DNA of 64,000 bases from Allobacillus halotolerans. GTDB taxonomy: Bacteria; Bacillota; Bacilli; Bacillales; Alkalibacillaceae. The DNA is taken from the NCBI RefSeq assembly GCF_028743495.1, contig NZ_CP117968.1. One strand, 5' to 3'. The notes under the pieces are model-generated. The model was not told the DNA's origin. It searched no databases and worked only from the letters and a program-made list of their open reading frames with translations. Below are positions 8,895 through 16,590 of the stretch, in pieces. Every line of letters begins with the position of its first letter. The first letter of the stretch is position 1. The position numbers and the translations under genes were made by a program.

Positions 8895-10139
8895 ATGAAT
8901 GCTAAGAATTCAGCTCCAAAACGATTTGGCGTTAAAGGCATGGTCATTTTATCTTTAACAGTAGTTGCTATGGCCTCGTTATTTTTTATTGTCTATGAAT
9001 CTATGAAAAAAGAAGTCACTGTCGTGGCCGATGAAGAAGAGTTTCATACGAACACAATGGCTAAAACAGTTGAGGACGTATTGAATGAACTGGGTCTTGA
9101 AAAGGACGCACATGACTATCTTTCTGAAGATCTCACAAAAGAAGTGGAAGATGGCATGGAAATTGAACTGGACTATGCCAACGAAGTGGTCGTCACAGTT
9201 GATGATGAAACTGAAACTTATCATACGTTAGCAGATACGGCAGATGAGTTTTTAGAAGAAGAGAATATCGAGATCAGTGAACATGATCACCTTTCTTTTG
9301 AATTAGAAGAAGAGTTAAGTGACGGTCGTCATTTAGCGATATCCAAAGCTTTTGAAGTCGTCATTAACGATGGCGGCGAGAAGAAAACTGTCATGACGAC
9401 AGGCCAGACGATTCAATCGCTGCTTGCAAAAGAAGGGATTAAGCTGACGGATCATGATCAACTCAACATGGAGCCGACTAAAAAACTAGACTCCGAAGAA
9501 ACCATTACGATTACTCGAGTTGACAAAGAGAGAAAAACATATGATGAAATCATTCCATACCATACAAAGACGGAAAACGACGATTCACTAGAAAAAGGAA
9601 AAACACGTGTCGTACAGCAAGGTAAAGAAGGAAAAAAAGTTCAAACCTTTGAAATCACGTATAAAAACGGTGAAGAGGTTTCCCGTGAACTAGTGAAGGA
9701 AGAGATCACGGAAGAAAGCCAAAGTCGAGTGGTTGCCCAAGGAACGAAGGAGCCACCGAAGCGAACTGTCGCGAAGAAATCATCTAATGTTCAACAAACA
9801 TCCGCTAAGTCTGAGTCTAAGTCTAAAATTGAAACGAAAGATACAAAGCAAGAAACGGGCAAAACGATGGTTGTTCAGGCAACGGCCTATTCAACGAACA
9901 ATCCGTCATTAGGAACACATACAGCAACAGGAATTGACTTACGTTCGAATCCAAAGGTTATCGCAGTTGACCCTAACGTCATCCCATTAGGTTCGAAAGT
10001 TTGGGTTGAAGGTTATGGGACGGCGATTGCTGGCGATACAGGTGGAGCGATTAACGGAAAGAAAATTGACATTCATTTTTCTTCTTATGAGAAAGCAAGA
10101 TCATTCGGAAGAAAAACAGTCCGAATTAAAGTATATTAA
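8895..10139 (+). CDS. yabE: Cell-wall protein YabE (Rpf/3D-domain family)
   Basis: 414 residues, exported and probably membrane-anchored. An N-terminal hydrophobic segment (about residues 18-35) is followed by three DUF348 (ubiquitin-like) repeats, a G5 domain (about 210-285), a low-complexity S/K linker and a C-terminal 3D domain (about 330-414) with the conserved Asp residues of the barrel fold. The family resembles resuscitation-promoting factors and YocH-type wall hydrolases; muralytic activity is inferred. The ATG at 8895 has AGGAGG 7 bases upstream; a longer frame from GTG 8718 lacks one and would contain the promoter. Confidence 0.92.
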   Translation: MNAKNSAPKRFGVKGMVILSLTVVAMASLFFIVYESMKKEVTVVADEEEFHTNTMAKTVEDVLNELGLEKDAHDYLSEDLTKEVEDGMEIELDYANEVVVTVDDETETYHTLADTADEFLEEENIEISEHDHLSFELEEELSDGRHLAISKAFEVVINDGGEKKTVMTTGQTIQSLLAKEGIKLTDHDQLNMEPTKKLDSEETITITRVDKERKTYDEIIPYHTKTENDDSLEKGKTRVVQQGKEGKKVQTFEITYKNGEEVSRELVKEEITEESQSRVVAQGTKEPPKRTVAKKSSNVQQTSAKSESKSKIETKDTKQETGKTMVVQATAYSTNNPSLGTHTATGIDLRSNPKVIAVDPNVIPLGSKVWVEGYGTAIAGDTGGAINGKKIDIHFSSYEKARSFGRKTVRIKVY

Positions 10140-10152
10140 TAAAAAAACTCAT

Positions 10153-10509
10153 GAAGTGGCTGGGACAAATCAAAGTTATAAACTCAGAAATACGAATAAC
10201 AATCTAACTTAGCGTAGGAAATATACGGAGACTTCTGCGGTCAACTAAATACGGCCACGTCTTGTGGCCAACGTTGACACTAGCCCGTCCTGGGCGTCGG
10301 GAGCAAAAGCCTAGGTGAGACCCCGCAGTGCGAAGCACGAGGAGGCTCAACAGCTGCCCGCGATATAGAAGACACTGCGGTTTACCGCAGATGTCGCCTT
10401 ATGCCCTATGGGTAAAAGCGGAGTATATTTCCGAAGCGGATATTTCCGTATCACTAAATTAGAACATTCGTATCTGAGTCAACTTTAAAAGTTTTGTCCC
10501 AGCCTCTTC
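10153..10509. repeat. Foldback repeat element, long form (357 bp)
   Basis: The ends are a 17-bp inverted repeat (GAAGTGGCTGGGACAAA at 10153-10169 and its complement at 10493-10509, one mismatch). Looser inverted similarity continues inward for about 35 bases. Inside are further paired segments: 10218-10227 with 10423-10432, plus small hairpins around GGCCAC/GTGGCC and CTGCGG/CCGCAG. No gene is visible in it. A shorter relative lies at 15824-15968. It fills the gap between yabE and rnmV and may also end yabE transcription. Confidence 0.85.
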
Positions 10510-10563
10510 ATTTTTATGTGATGTTTTTTAGACTTACATATTTTTTATTCAGTGAGGGTTTAT

Positions 10564-11145
10564 ATGAAAATAAAAGAAGTAATTGTAGTTGAAGGCAGAG
10601 ATGATACCGTTCGAATCAAATTGGCCGTCGATGCCGATACAATCGAAACGAATGGCTCTGCATTAAATCAACATACATTAGAGCAAATCAAACATGCTAA
10701 GGAAAAACGAGGAGTCATCGTTTTTACCGATCCAGACTATCCCGGAGAGCGACTCAGACGGTTGATTGATGCCTATATCCCTGGATGTAAGCATGCTTTT
10801 TTACCAAAGGAAAAAGCTAAGGCTAAGGGGAAAAGAAAAGGTTTAGGGATTGAGCATGCTCATATCGAGGATATTCAGCAAGCGCTAAAAGATGTTTATA
10901 CGGTACGACAAGAAATGAAGGATTCAATTGATTGGCGACCGTATTTACTTCACTATGGCTTAATTGGTGGTCCTAAAGCAAAAGACCGACGAATGAAGCT
11001 CGGCAACCATTTAAAAATTGGCTATGCCAATGCCAAGCAATTGGAAAAACGATTGAGCATGTTTGCCATAGATGAATATCAGTTCGAAGCGGCAATGAAA
11101 GAAATTATTCAGAATGAAATCGATAAAGGATGGAACAATTCATGA
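10564..11145 (+). CDS. rnmV: Ribonuclease M5 (5S rRNA maturase)
   Basis: 193 residues. RNase M5 trims both ends of the 5S rRNA precursor on the ribosome with help from protein L18. The N-terminal Toprim domain shows the catalytic Glu in VVEGRDDT and the metal-binding DPDYPGE motif. The ATG at 10564 follows GTGAGGGT; a GTG at 10552 would add four residues. Its stop overlaps the rsmA start (ATGA), so the two are translationally coupled. Confidence 0.94.
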   Translation: MKIKEVIVVEGRDDTVRIKLAVDADTIETNGSALNQHTLEQIKHAKEKRGVIVFTDPDYPGERLRRLIDAYIPGCKHAFLPKEKAKAKGKRKGLGIEHAHIEDIQQALKDVYTVRQEMKDSIDWRPYLLHYGLIGGPKAKDRRMKLGNHLKIGYANAKQLEKRLSMFAIDEYQFEAAMKEIIQNEIDKGWNNS

Positions 11146-12020
11146 GCAAACCGATTGCGACGTATTCCAGAACCAAAGAGATTATGGACAAGCATAAGCT
11201 ATCCTTTAAGAAAAGTTTAGGCCAAAACTTCTTGATTGATGCCAATATTTTAAAGAAGATTGTTGATAAAGCCGGTGTAACTGATGATACGACAGTGATT
11301 GAAATCGGTCCAGGGATCGGTGCATTGACGGAGCAGTTGGCATTAAAAGCGAAAGAAGTTTTTGCCATTGAAATCGACCAGCGTTTTATTGGGGTATTAA
11401 ACGATACATTGCAAGGCTTTCAAAATATCCAAGTGATGAACGAAGATATTTTGAAGGTGGATTTGAATGCGTTCATAGCCGAAAAGATGCCAGAAGCTTC
11501 TGATGTTCGCGTTGTAGCCAACCTACCATATTACATTACGACACCAATTTTAATGAAATTATTGATGGAAAACTCACCCATTCACTCCATAACCGTGATG
11601 ATGCAAAAAGAAGTCGCGGCACGAATGGCAGCGAAGCCTAATTCTAAAGAATATGGATCATTGTCGATTGCCGTCCAATATTATACGACATCCAATGTAG
11701 TCATGACCGTTCCGAAGACTTGCTTCATCCCACAGCCGAACGTTGATTCAGCGATCTTACAATTGGTGAAACGTGACCGGCCTCCCGTTGAAGTGACCGA
11801 TGAAGAGTTGTTCTTCGAAGTCGTTCAGAAAAGCTTTCAACAAAGAAGAAAGACGTTGAAAAATAACCTTCAAAAAGGTTTTCAAGACCGAGTTTCCAAA
11901 GAACAATTACAGAACGTGTTCAATCAAGCGGCAATCGAACCTTCGCGTCGAGGTGAATCTTTGTCGATGGAGGAATTCTCCACACTGACAAAATTCATGA
12001 AAGAAGCGTTAGAAGTGTAA
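11142..12020 (+). CDS. rsmA: 16S rRNA (adenine1518/1519-N6)-dimethyltransferase RsmA (KsgA)
   Basis: 292 residues. Dimethylates two adjacent adenines in helix 45 of 16S rRNA, a late step of 30S assembly. It shows KKSLGQNFLID at the N-terminus, the SAM motif EIGPGIGALTEQL and the NLPYYITTP catalytic motif. The ATG at 11142 overlaps the rnmV stop by 4 bases and gives the B. subtilis length; an ATG at 11130 would add four residues. Confidence 0.95.
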   Translation: MSKPIATYSRTKEIMDKHKLSFKKSLGQNFLIDANILKKIVDKAGVTDDTTVIEIGPGIGALTEQLALKAKEVFAIEIDQRFIGVLNDTLQGFQNIQVMNEDILKVDLNAFIAEKMPEASDVRVVANLPYYITTPILMKLLMENSPIHSITVMMQKEVAARMAAKPNSKEYGSLSIAVQYYTTSNVVMTVPKTCFIPQPNVDSAILQLVKRDRPPVEVTDEELFFEVVQKSFQQRRKTLKNNLQKGFQDRVSKEQLQNVFNQAAIEPSRRGESLSMEEFSTLTKFMKEALEV

Positions 12021-12031
12021 CAATTCATCTG

Positions 12032-12071
12032 CTCCCTCAATAGGATAGTCAGAGAGCCTATTACGAGGGAG
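12032..12071 (+). promoter_or_regulatory. RNA hairpin covering the yabG ribosome binding site
   Basis: CTCCCTCAATAGG (12032-12044) pairs with CCTATT plus GAGGGAG (12057-12062 and 12065-12071) with a 2-base bulge. The 3' arm contains most of the yabG Shine-Dalgarno sequence, 8 bases before the ATG. With no T run it is a poor terminator; it could instead mask translation from readthrough transcripts. Confidence 0.5.
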
Positions 12072-12079
12072 AGACATCC

Positions 12080-12967
12080 ATGAATCTTCAAAGAGGCGAT
12101 ATTGTCACAAGATACTCTTATGATCATGATTTATTGTTTCGCGTCCAATCGATCGATCAAGACCAAGTTCAATTATACGGTGAAAACTTTCGCCTTGAGG
12201 TCGATGCACCGATTGATGACTTGAAGATAGTCATTCAAGAAGAAAAAAAGCGTGTGGAACAATCAATCATTCATAAAGAGCATGAATCCTACAGACTGTT
12301 CAGACAGGATTACTATTTAAGGTCCTTCAGAGACCACTCACAGCCAATTTCCGTCAAAGATGCACCTAGGTTCCAAATATGCCCCAAAGTCCTTCACATG
12401 GATAGTGATGCGTTATTCTTGAAAAAGTGTGTACTTCTTTATAAGAAACTTGGGCTTCAAGTACATGGAGCGCATGTAAAAGAAAGCGAGATGCCGCATC
12501 AAGTGGCTGAATTGCTTGAAAAAGTTCAGCCGGACATTTTAGTTTTGACCGGCCATGACTCTTATTCAAAGCAAAAAGGAGAAGAAGTGGATTTGCGTGC
12601 ATATCGTAATAGCCGCTATTTTGTTGAAGCGGTACGTGCCGCAAGAAAAAAGGTTTCCCACCTAGATCAGCTCGTGATTTTTGCAGGCGCTTGTCAATCC
12701 CACTTTGAGTCATTAATTCGAGCTGGAGCGAACTTTGCCAGCTCACCGACGCGAATCAATATCCATGCATTAGATCCTGTATATGTAGCAGCCAAAGTTG
12801 GTTATACACCTTTTATGGAAAAAGTAGATATTTACGACGTCATCGAAAAGACCGTTACGCAAGAAAAAGGAATCGGTGGATTGGAGACGAGAGGTCTTTT
12901 TCGAACTGGGTTACCATATATGAAAAAATTACCTAAAACACATGAAAAAGCCAACACAGATGAATAA
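12080..12967 (+). CDS. yabG: Sporulation-specific cysteine protease YabG
   Basis: 295 residues, peptidase family U57. YabG processes spore coat proteins such as SpoIVA, SafA and YeeK late in sporulation in the mother cell. Candidate catalytic residues are H159 in LTGHDS and C205 in FAGACQS, a clan CD-like His/Cys spacing. In B. subtilis it is transcribed by SigK; I could not find a convincing SigK box here. The RBS GGGAGAG is partly inside a hairpin. Confidence 0.93.
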   Translation: MNLQRGDIVTRYSYDHDLLFRVQSIDQDQVQLYGENFRLEVDAPIDDLKIVIQEEKKRVEQSIIHKEHESYRLFRQDYYLRSFRDHSQPISVKDAPRFQICPKVLHMDSDALFLKKCVLLYKKLGLQVHGAHVKESEMPHQVAELLEKVQPDILVLTGHDSYSKQKGEEVDLRAYRNSRYFVEAVRAARKKVSHLDQLVIFAGACQSHFESLIRAGANFASSPTRINIHALDPVYVAAKVGYTPFMEKVDIYDVIEKTVTQEKGIGGLETRGLFRTGLPYMKKLPKTHEKANTDE

Positions 12968-13046
12968 AACAAGAACCCCCAACGGAATTTCTGATGCATG
13001 AATTTGGCTAAATGGGAAATGTTAAAATATAGTTCGTAAATTTATG

Positions 13047-13076
13047 TTGACACCATGGCTGGAATGTTGATATAAT
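13047..13076 (+). promoter_or_regulatory. Upstream veg promoter (P1)
   Basis: TTGACA (13047-13052), an 18-base spacer and TATAAT (13071-13076). Both boxes match the SigA consensus exactly. It lies 40 bases upstream of a second promoter. Confidence 0.85.
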
Positions 13077-13086
13077 TAAATACTTT

Positions 13087-13115
13087 TTGACTTCCAAGCC
13101 ATTTTGTGTTAAGAT
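13087..13115 (+). promoter_or_regulatory. Downstream veg promoter (P2)
   Basis: TTGACT (13087-13092), a 17-base spacer and TAAGAT (13110-13115). Start point near 13122, leaving a leader of about 17 bases with GAGGTGGAG as ribosome binding site. veg promoters are known to be very strong in Bacillus. Confidence 0.8.
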
Positions 13116-13138
13116 AGCACTTAGTGAGGTGGAGTCGT

Positions 13139-13393
13139 ATGGGAAAAACTTTGGCTGAAATTAAACAAGCTTTGGATGTTAAGATCGGGCAGCAATTAAC
13201 ATTGAAAGCAAACGGTGGTCGACGCAAAACGATTGAGCGGTTTGGCGTATTGGCAGAAACGTACCCATCTGTTTTTATCGTTGAGCTAGACCAGGATGAG
13301 CATTCTTTTGAAAGAGTCTCTTACAGCTATGCAGACGTACTTACAGAAACCGTAGAGATTACCTTCACAGATGAAGTCAGTAAAATGGCTTAA
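13139..13393 (+). CDS. veg: Veg protein
   Basis: 84 residues. A small, highly conserved Bacillaceae protein linked in B. subtilis to biofilm matrix gene expression through SinR and to spore germination. The block LTLKANGGRRKTIER near residues 20-34 and the segment from AETYPS to SFERVSYSYADVLTETVE are diagnostic. The ATG at 13139 is used rather than GTG 13124, which lies at the ribosome binding site. Two tandem promoters and a terminator make it a monocistronic unit. Confidence 0.94.
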   Translation: MGKTLAEIKQALDVKIGQQLTLKANGGRRKTIERFGVLAETYPSVFIVELDQDEHSFERVSYSYADVLTETVEITFTDEVSKMA

Positions 13394-13404
13394 CGGAGAG
13401 CAAG

Positions 13405-13448
13405 CATAAGAGGTCCTGCAGCAATTGACTGTGGGACCTCTTATGTTT
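13405..13448 (+). terminator. Terminator after veg
   Basis: A 12-bp stem (13405-13416 with 13434-13445) followed by TTT. The arms read CATAAGAGGTCC and its complement. The T run is short. Confidence 0.75.
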
Positions 13449-13609
13449 ACGCGGACTAGTTTTGAAAATCGTCCTCCAGCTATCCCCCCCTCAAGTGATT
13501 GTCTCTCATGAAATTCAATGATGATATCACCAATAATTACATGTCTTATGTTTCCGGAAATACATATACTAAGCCTGTCGTAAATAAAACCGAAAAGGAG
13601 TTGTGATCA

Positions 13610-13786
13610 TTGAGTAGACGAAAAGGCATCATGTCTGATCGCTTGAAAGAGGAGATCGCAAAGGAAATGGGGATTTACGACACGGTTCAAAAAGAAGGAT
13701 GGGGAGGCATCAAGTCTCGCGATGCCGGTAACATGGTAAAGCGAGCGATTGAAATGGCTGAGGAGAACACGAAAAACAAATTGTAA
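13610..13786 (+). CDS. sspF: Small acid-soluble spore protein SspF (alpha/beta-type, minor)
   Basis: 58 residues, read as MSRRKGIMSDRLKEEIAKEM, then GIYDTVQKEGWGGIKSRDAG, then NMVKRAIEMAEENTKNKL. It aligns with B. subtilis SspF over its whole length, including the WGxIxxRDAGNMVKRAI region that binds DNA in alpha/beta SASPs. It coats forespore DNA. The start is TTG at 13610, with AAAAGGAG 10 bases upstream. In B. subtilis it is a SigG gene; no clear SigG box was found here. Confidence 0.93.
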   Translation: MSRRKGIMSDRLKEEIAKEMGIYDTVQKEGWGGIKSRDAGNMVKRAIEMAEENTKNKL

Positions 13787-13823
13787 ATTTTCTCCTCCGA
13801 CTGCATGTCCCCCTAATGATTGC

Positions 13824-13859
13824 ATCGGTCACGGTTCAGTTGAACTGTGGCCGATTTTC
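13824..13859 (+). terminator. Terminator after sspF
   Basis: A stem of up to 15 bp (13824-13838 with 13841-13855, including G-U pairs) followed by TTTT. The loop closes tightly, so the top pairs probably open. Confidence 0.8.
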
Positions 13860-13976
13860 TATGTCGGCCACATTCAAAATGGGAGCTTGAAATCTTAAAG
13901 TTACATAACATGAATCATCTAAAAAAACTGAATAAAATCATTTGCTCTTTTTCTTTATAAATGGTTTCTTGTATGT

Positions 13977-13984
13977 GATACAAT
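13977..13984 (+). promoter_or_regulatory. Possible extended -10 promoter of ispE
   Basis: TGATACAAT reads as an extended -10 (TGn followed by TACAAT) 31 bases before the ispE start. No good -35 box is present. Confidence 0.4.
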
Positions 13985-14015
13985 CAAAGAAATTAATGAT
14001 GCAGAAGGTGAAACA

Positions 14016-14867
14016 ATGATTTTTGAAAAAGCGCCGGCGAAGATCAATTTAACGCTAGACGTTTTATATAAACGAGACGATGGGTATCACGAAATTGAAA
14101 TGATTATGACATCCATTGACCTTGCAGACCGACTCACGTTTGAGAAAACAAACGATCCGTCCATCACGATTGTTTCCGAAAAAAGATACGTACCAAATGA
14201 TCAACGAAACCTTGCTTATCAAGGGGTTGCCTTGATGCGAGAAAAATTCGGGATTCAATCAGGTGTGAAAATAACGATTGATAAACAAATACCTGTTGCT
14301 GCAGGGCTTGCTGGCGGAAGTAGTGATGCAGCAGCTGCACTAAGAGGCATGAATCGGTTGTTCAATCTTGGGCAGAGCACTGAACAGCTTCAAAAGATCG
14401 GTGAGGAAATTGGCTCCGATGTACCGTTTTGTGTGTCGGGAAAAACAGCAATTGCGAGAGGGAGGGGAGAGAAGCTATCCACTTTACCGTCTCCCCCGCC
14501 TTGTTGGGTTGTGCTCGCAAAACCAAATATCGGCGTATCGACAAAAGATGTATACGGAAACGTGAATGTAGATCAGATCGAGCATCCGGATACAGAGTCA
14601 ATGGCTAATGCTCTTCGCAAGAAAGATTTCCAATCGTTATGTAACCATCTAGAAAATGTATTGGAACCAATTACGGTCGCCATGCATCAAGAAGTTCATC
14701 AAATAAAGACATTTATGCAAAAGCAAGGTTTGGAAGGTGTGTTAATGAGTGGTAGTGGACCGACTGTATACGGATTGACCGAGCATCTTTCGAAAGCTGA
14801 ACGGACCGTAAATGGGTTAAGGGGCTTTTGCCAAGAAGTTTATTTAGTCCGTGCCTTAACGGATTAA
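14016..14867 (+). CDS. ispE: 4-diphosphocytidyl-2-C-methyl-D-erythritol kinase
   Basis: 283 residues. GHMP kinase that phosphorylates CDP-methylerythritol in the MEP pathway to isoprenoid precursors. The N-terminal APAKINLTLDV motif and the ATP-binding glycine loop PVAAGLAGGSSDAAAAL are clear, and MSGSGPTVYGL is the third GHMP motif. It follows sspF and precedes purR as in B. subtilis. Confidence 0.96.
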   Translation: MIFEKAPAKINLTLDVLYKRDDGYHEIEMIMTSIDLADRLTFEKTNDPSITIVSEKRYVPNDQRNLAYQGVALMREKFGIQSGVKITIDKQIPVAAGLAGGSSDAAAALRGMNRLFNLGQSTEQLQKIGEEIGSDVPFCVSGKTAIARGRGEKLSTLPSPPPCWVVLAKPNIGVSTKDVYGNVNVDQIEHPDTESMANALRKKDFQSLCNHLENVLEPITVAMHQEVHQIKTFMQKQGLEGVLMSGSGPTVYGLTEHLSKAERTVNGLRGFCQEVYLVRALTD

Positions 14868-14900
14868 CTATATACCGTTAAAATACCCAGTAATCCTAGT

Positions 14901-14945
14901 AAACCCAAACATTAAGTGATATATTATTAATTAATATTCGGCAAT
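14901..14945 (+). promoter_or_regulatory. Possible pair of PurR boxes before purR
   Basis: AAACCCAAACATT (14901-14913, + strand) and ATTGCCGAATATT (14933-14945, - strand) each match 11 of 13 positions of the PurBox AWWWCCGAACWWT. They face each other, as expected for PurR operators, but are 19 bases apart rather than the usual 16-17. purR is autoregulated in B. subtilis. Confidence 0.45.
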
Positions 14946-14962
14946 AAAAAGGTGGAAAGGTA

Positions 14963-15775
14963 ATGAGACGAAGCGAACGACTGGTGGCGATGACTGACTA
15001 CTTCAAAGAAAACCCTTATACACATATTTCTTTGCCTTTTTTCGTGCAATGGTTTGAAGCGGCAAAATCATCGATCAGTGAGGATTTGGATATTATTGAC
15101 GCCATGTTTGATCAATTAGGAATTGGACGGCTGCAAACATCGGCTGGTGCAGCCGGAGGGGTTCAATACATTCCGGATTATCACATGGACTTAAGTAAAA
15201 AGAAGATTGATGATATTATTGAACTTTTAGAAGATCCTAAACGAATCTTGCCTGGCGGGTACATTTATATGAGTGATCTGCTCGGTGATCTTAAACAACT
15301 ACGCATTATCGGGAAAATGTTTGGCGCAGCATTCAAAGCGTATGATGTCGATTACGTCGTTACGGTTGCGACGAAAGGGATTCCGCTCGCGTACGCTGTT
15401 GCAGATGTATTAAGAGTTCCTGTTGTCATTATTAGACGAGATCCGAAAGTGACGGAAGGTTCGACCGTGAGTATCAATTATGTGTCTGGCTCTTCTAGAA
15501 AAATTCAGACGATGGTTTTATCGAAACGGAGCATTCAAGAGAACTCGAATGTAATCCTTCTAGATGATTTCATGAAAGCAGGAGGCACCATTCATGGCAT
15601 GGTTAGCCTGATGAATGAATTTAATGCAACCGTCAAAGGAATCGGGGTATTGGCGGAGGCTGAAGATGATGAAGAAGACCGTCGCGTGGATGATTATATC
15701 TCCCTGTTGAAATTTCAAGAAGTCAATGAGCGTGAAGGCCGTATTCAAGTTGTCCGTGGGAATTACTTTGAATAA
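14963..15775 (+). CDS. purR: Purine operon repressor PurR
   Basis: 270 residues. Represses purine synthesis and salvage genes; PRPP lifts repression. An N-terminal winged-helix domain (about 1-75) is followed by a phosphoribosyltransferase-fold domain with the PRPP motif VILLDDFMKAGGT and the conserved block VTEGSTVSINYVSGSS. In B. subtilis yabJ (ridA) follows in the same operon; here that position holds a repeat element instead. Confidence 0.95.
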   Translation: MRRSERLVAMTDYFKENPYTHISLPFFVQWFEAAKSSISEDLDIIDAMFDQLGIGRLQTSAGAAGGVQYIPDYHMDLSKKKIDDIIELLEDPKRILPGGYIYMSDLLGDLKQLRIIGKMFGAAFKAYDVDYVVTVATKGIPLAYAVADVLRVPVVIIRRDPKVTEGSTVSINYVSGSSRKIQTMVLSKRSIQENSNVILLDDFMKAGGTIHGMVSLMNEFNATVKGIGVLAEAEDDEEDRRVDDYISLLKFQEVNEREGRIQVVRGNYFE

Positions 15776-15823
15776 TCGTTTATAGAAGTTCATAAAAGAC
15801 AACTGGGTTGTTGGTAACATATA

Positions 15824-15968
15824 GAGGCTAGGACAAATCAAAGTGATAAACTCACAAACATGAATAACAATCTAACTTAGCGCAGTATATTTTCGAAGCG
15901 GGTATTTCCAGCACACTAAAATAGAATGTTCGTATCTGAGTCAACTTTAAAGATTTTGTCCCAGCCTC
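15824..15968. repeat. Foldback repeat element, short form (145 bp)
   Basis: Terminal inverted repeats GAGGCTAGGACAAA (15824-15837) and TTTGTCCCAGCCTC (15955-15968). It matches both ends of the 357-bp element at 10153-10509 but lacks about 206 internal bases; the junction has AG on both sides. It lies between purR and spoVG, where yabJ would be expected. No coding potential. The rest of the 15776-16148 gap holds the spoVG promoter. Confidence 0.85.
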
Positions 15969-16021
15969 GTAAGTAGTTTCCATCCATGCAATAATTTTTT
16001 AAATTATTTTTAATAAAAAGA

Positions 16022-16046
16022 AGGATTTATCGATAGAATGTTGAAT
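16022..16046 (+). promoter_or_regulatory. SigH promoter of spoVG
   Basis: AGGATTT (16022-16028), 14 bases, then GAAT (16043-16046), followed by TGACAAT. Boxes and spacing match the B. subtilis spoVG SigH promoter as I recall it. The start point would be near 16055, leaving a leader of about 95 bases. Confidence 0.75.
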
Positions 16047-16148
16047 TGACAATAATAAGTCGTATTCTTTGTTTAAAAAGAATGGAGAAACCGATCAAGC
16101 TTACGGATCTCTCGTAAGCGCAGTTTTCATTAAAGGTGGTGATACATA

Positions 16149-16436
16149 ATGCAAGTTACCGACGTAAGATTACGCCGCGTGAACACTGATGGTCGTATGC
16201 GTGCAATCGCTTCCATTACATTGGACGATGAATTTGTCGTCCATGATATCCGTGTGATCGACGGAAACAATGGTTTGTTCGTTGCTATGCCAAGTAAACG
16301 TACACCAGATGGAGAGTTTAGAGATATCGCGCATCCAATCAACTCAGATACACGAGGTAAAATTCAAGATGCTGTATTGGAAGAATACCATCGTGTTGGA
16401 GAAGAATCTGAGCTTGAAGAAGCAGGAGCTTCCTAA
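16149..16436 (+). CDS. spoVG: Septation/stage V regulator SpoVG
   Basis: 95 residues. Small nucleic-acid-binding regulator affecting septation, sporulation and, in other Firmicutes, virulence genes. MQVTDVRLRRVN at the N-terminus and the KRTPDGEFRDIAHPI segment are diagnostic. The ribosome binding site AAAGGTGGTGAT precedes the ATG. It is a single-gene unit with its own SigH promoter and terminator. Confidence 0.96.
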   Translation: MQVTDVRLRRVNTDGRMRAIASITLDDEFVVHDIRVIDGNNGLFVAMPSKRTPDGEFRDIAHPINSDTRGKIQDAVLEEYHRVGEESELEEAGAS

Positions 16437-16449
16437 AAAAGAGTTGAAT

Positions 16450-16490
16450 AAGAAGTCTATTCATGAAGTAAATGAATAGGCTTCTTTTTT
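16450..16490 (+). terminator. Terminator after spoVG
   Basis: A 14-bp stem (16450-16463 with 16473-16486, one G-U pair) and a run of T. Confidence 0.85.
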
Positions 16491-16590
16491 GTTGATGGAA
16501 AAGAAGTTGTTGGAACTTCTTGTCATCAGTTGCAACGACTTTTTATTTAAGATATATTCATAATGTATGCCTATGTATGGAGGGGAAATT

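Noticed and set aside
10006..10212. A 68-codon + frame over the end of yabE and the repeat element
   Set aside because: It overlaps the yabE 3D domain in another frame and runs into the repeat; no start signal.
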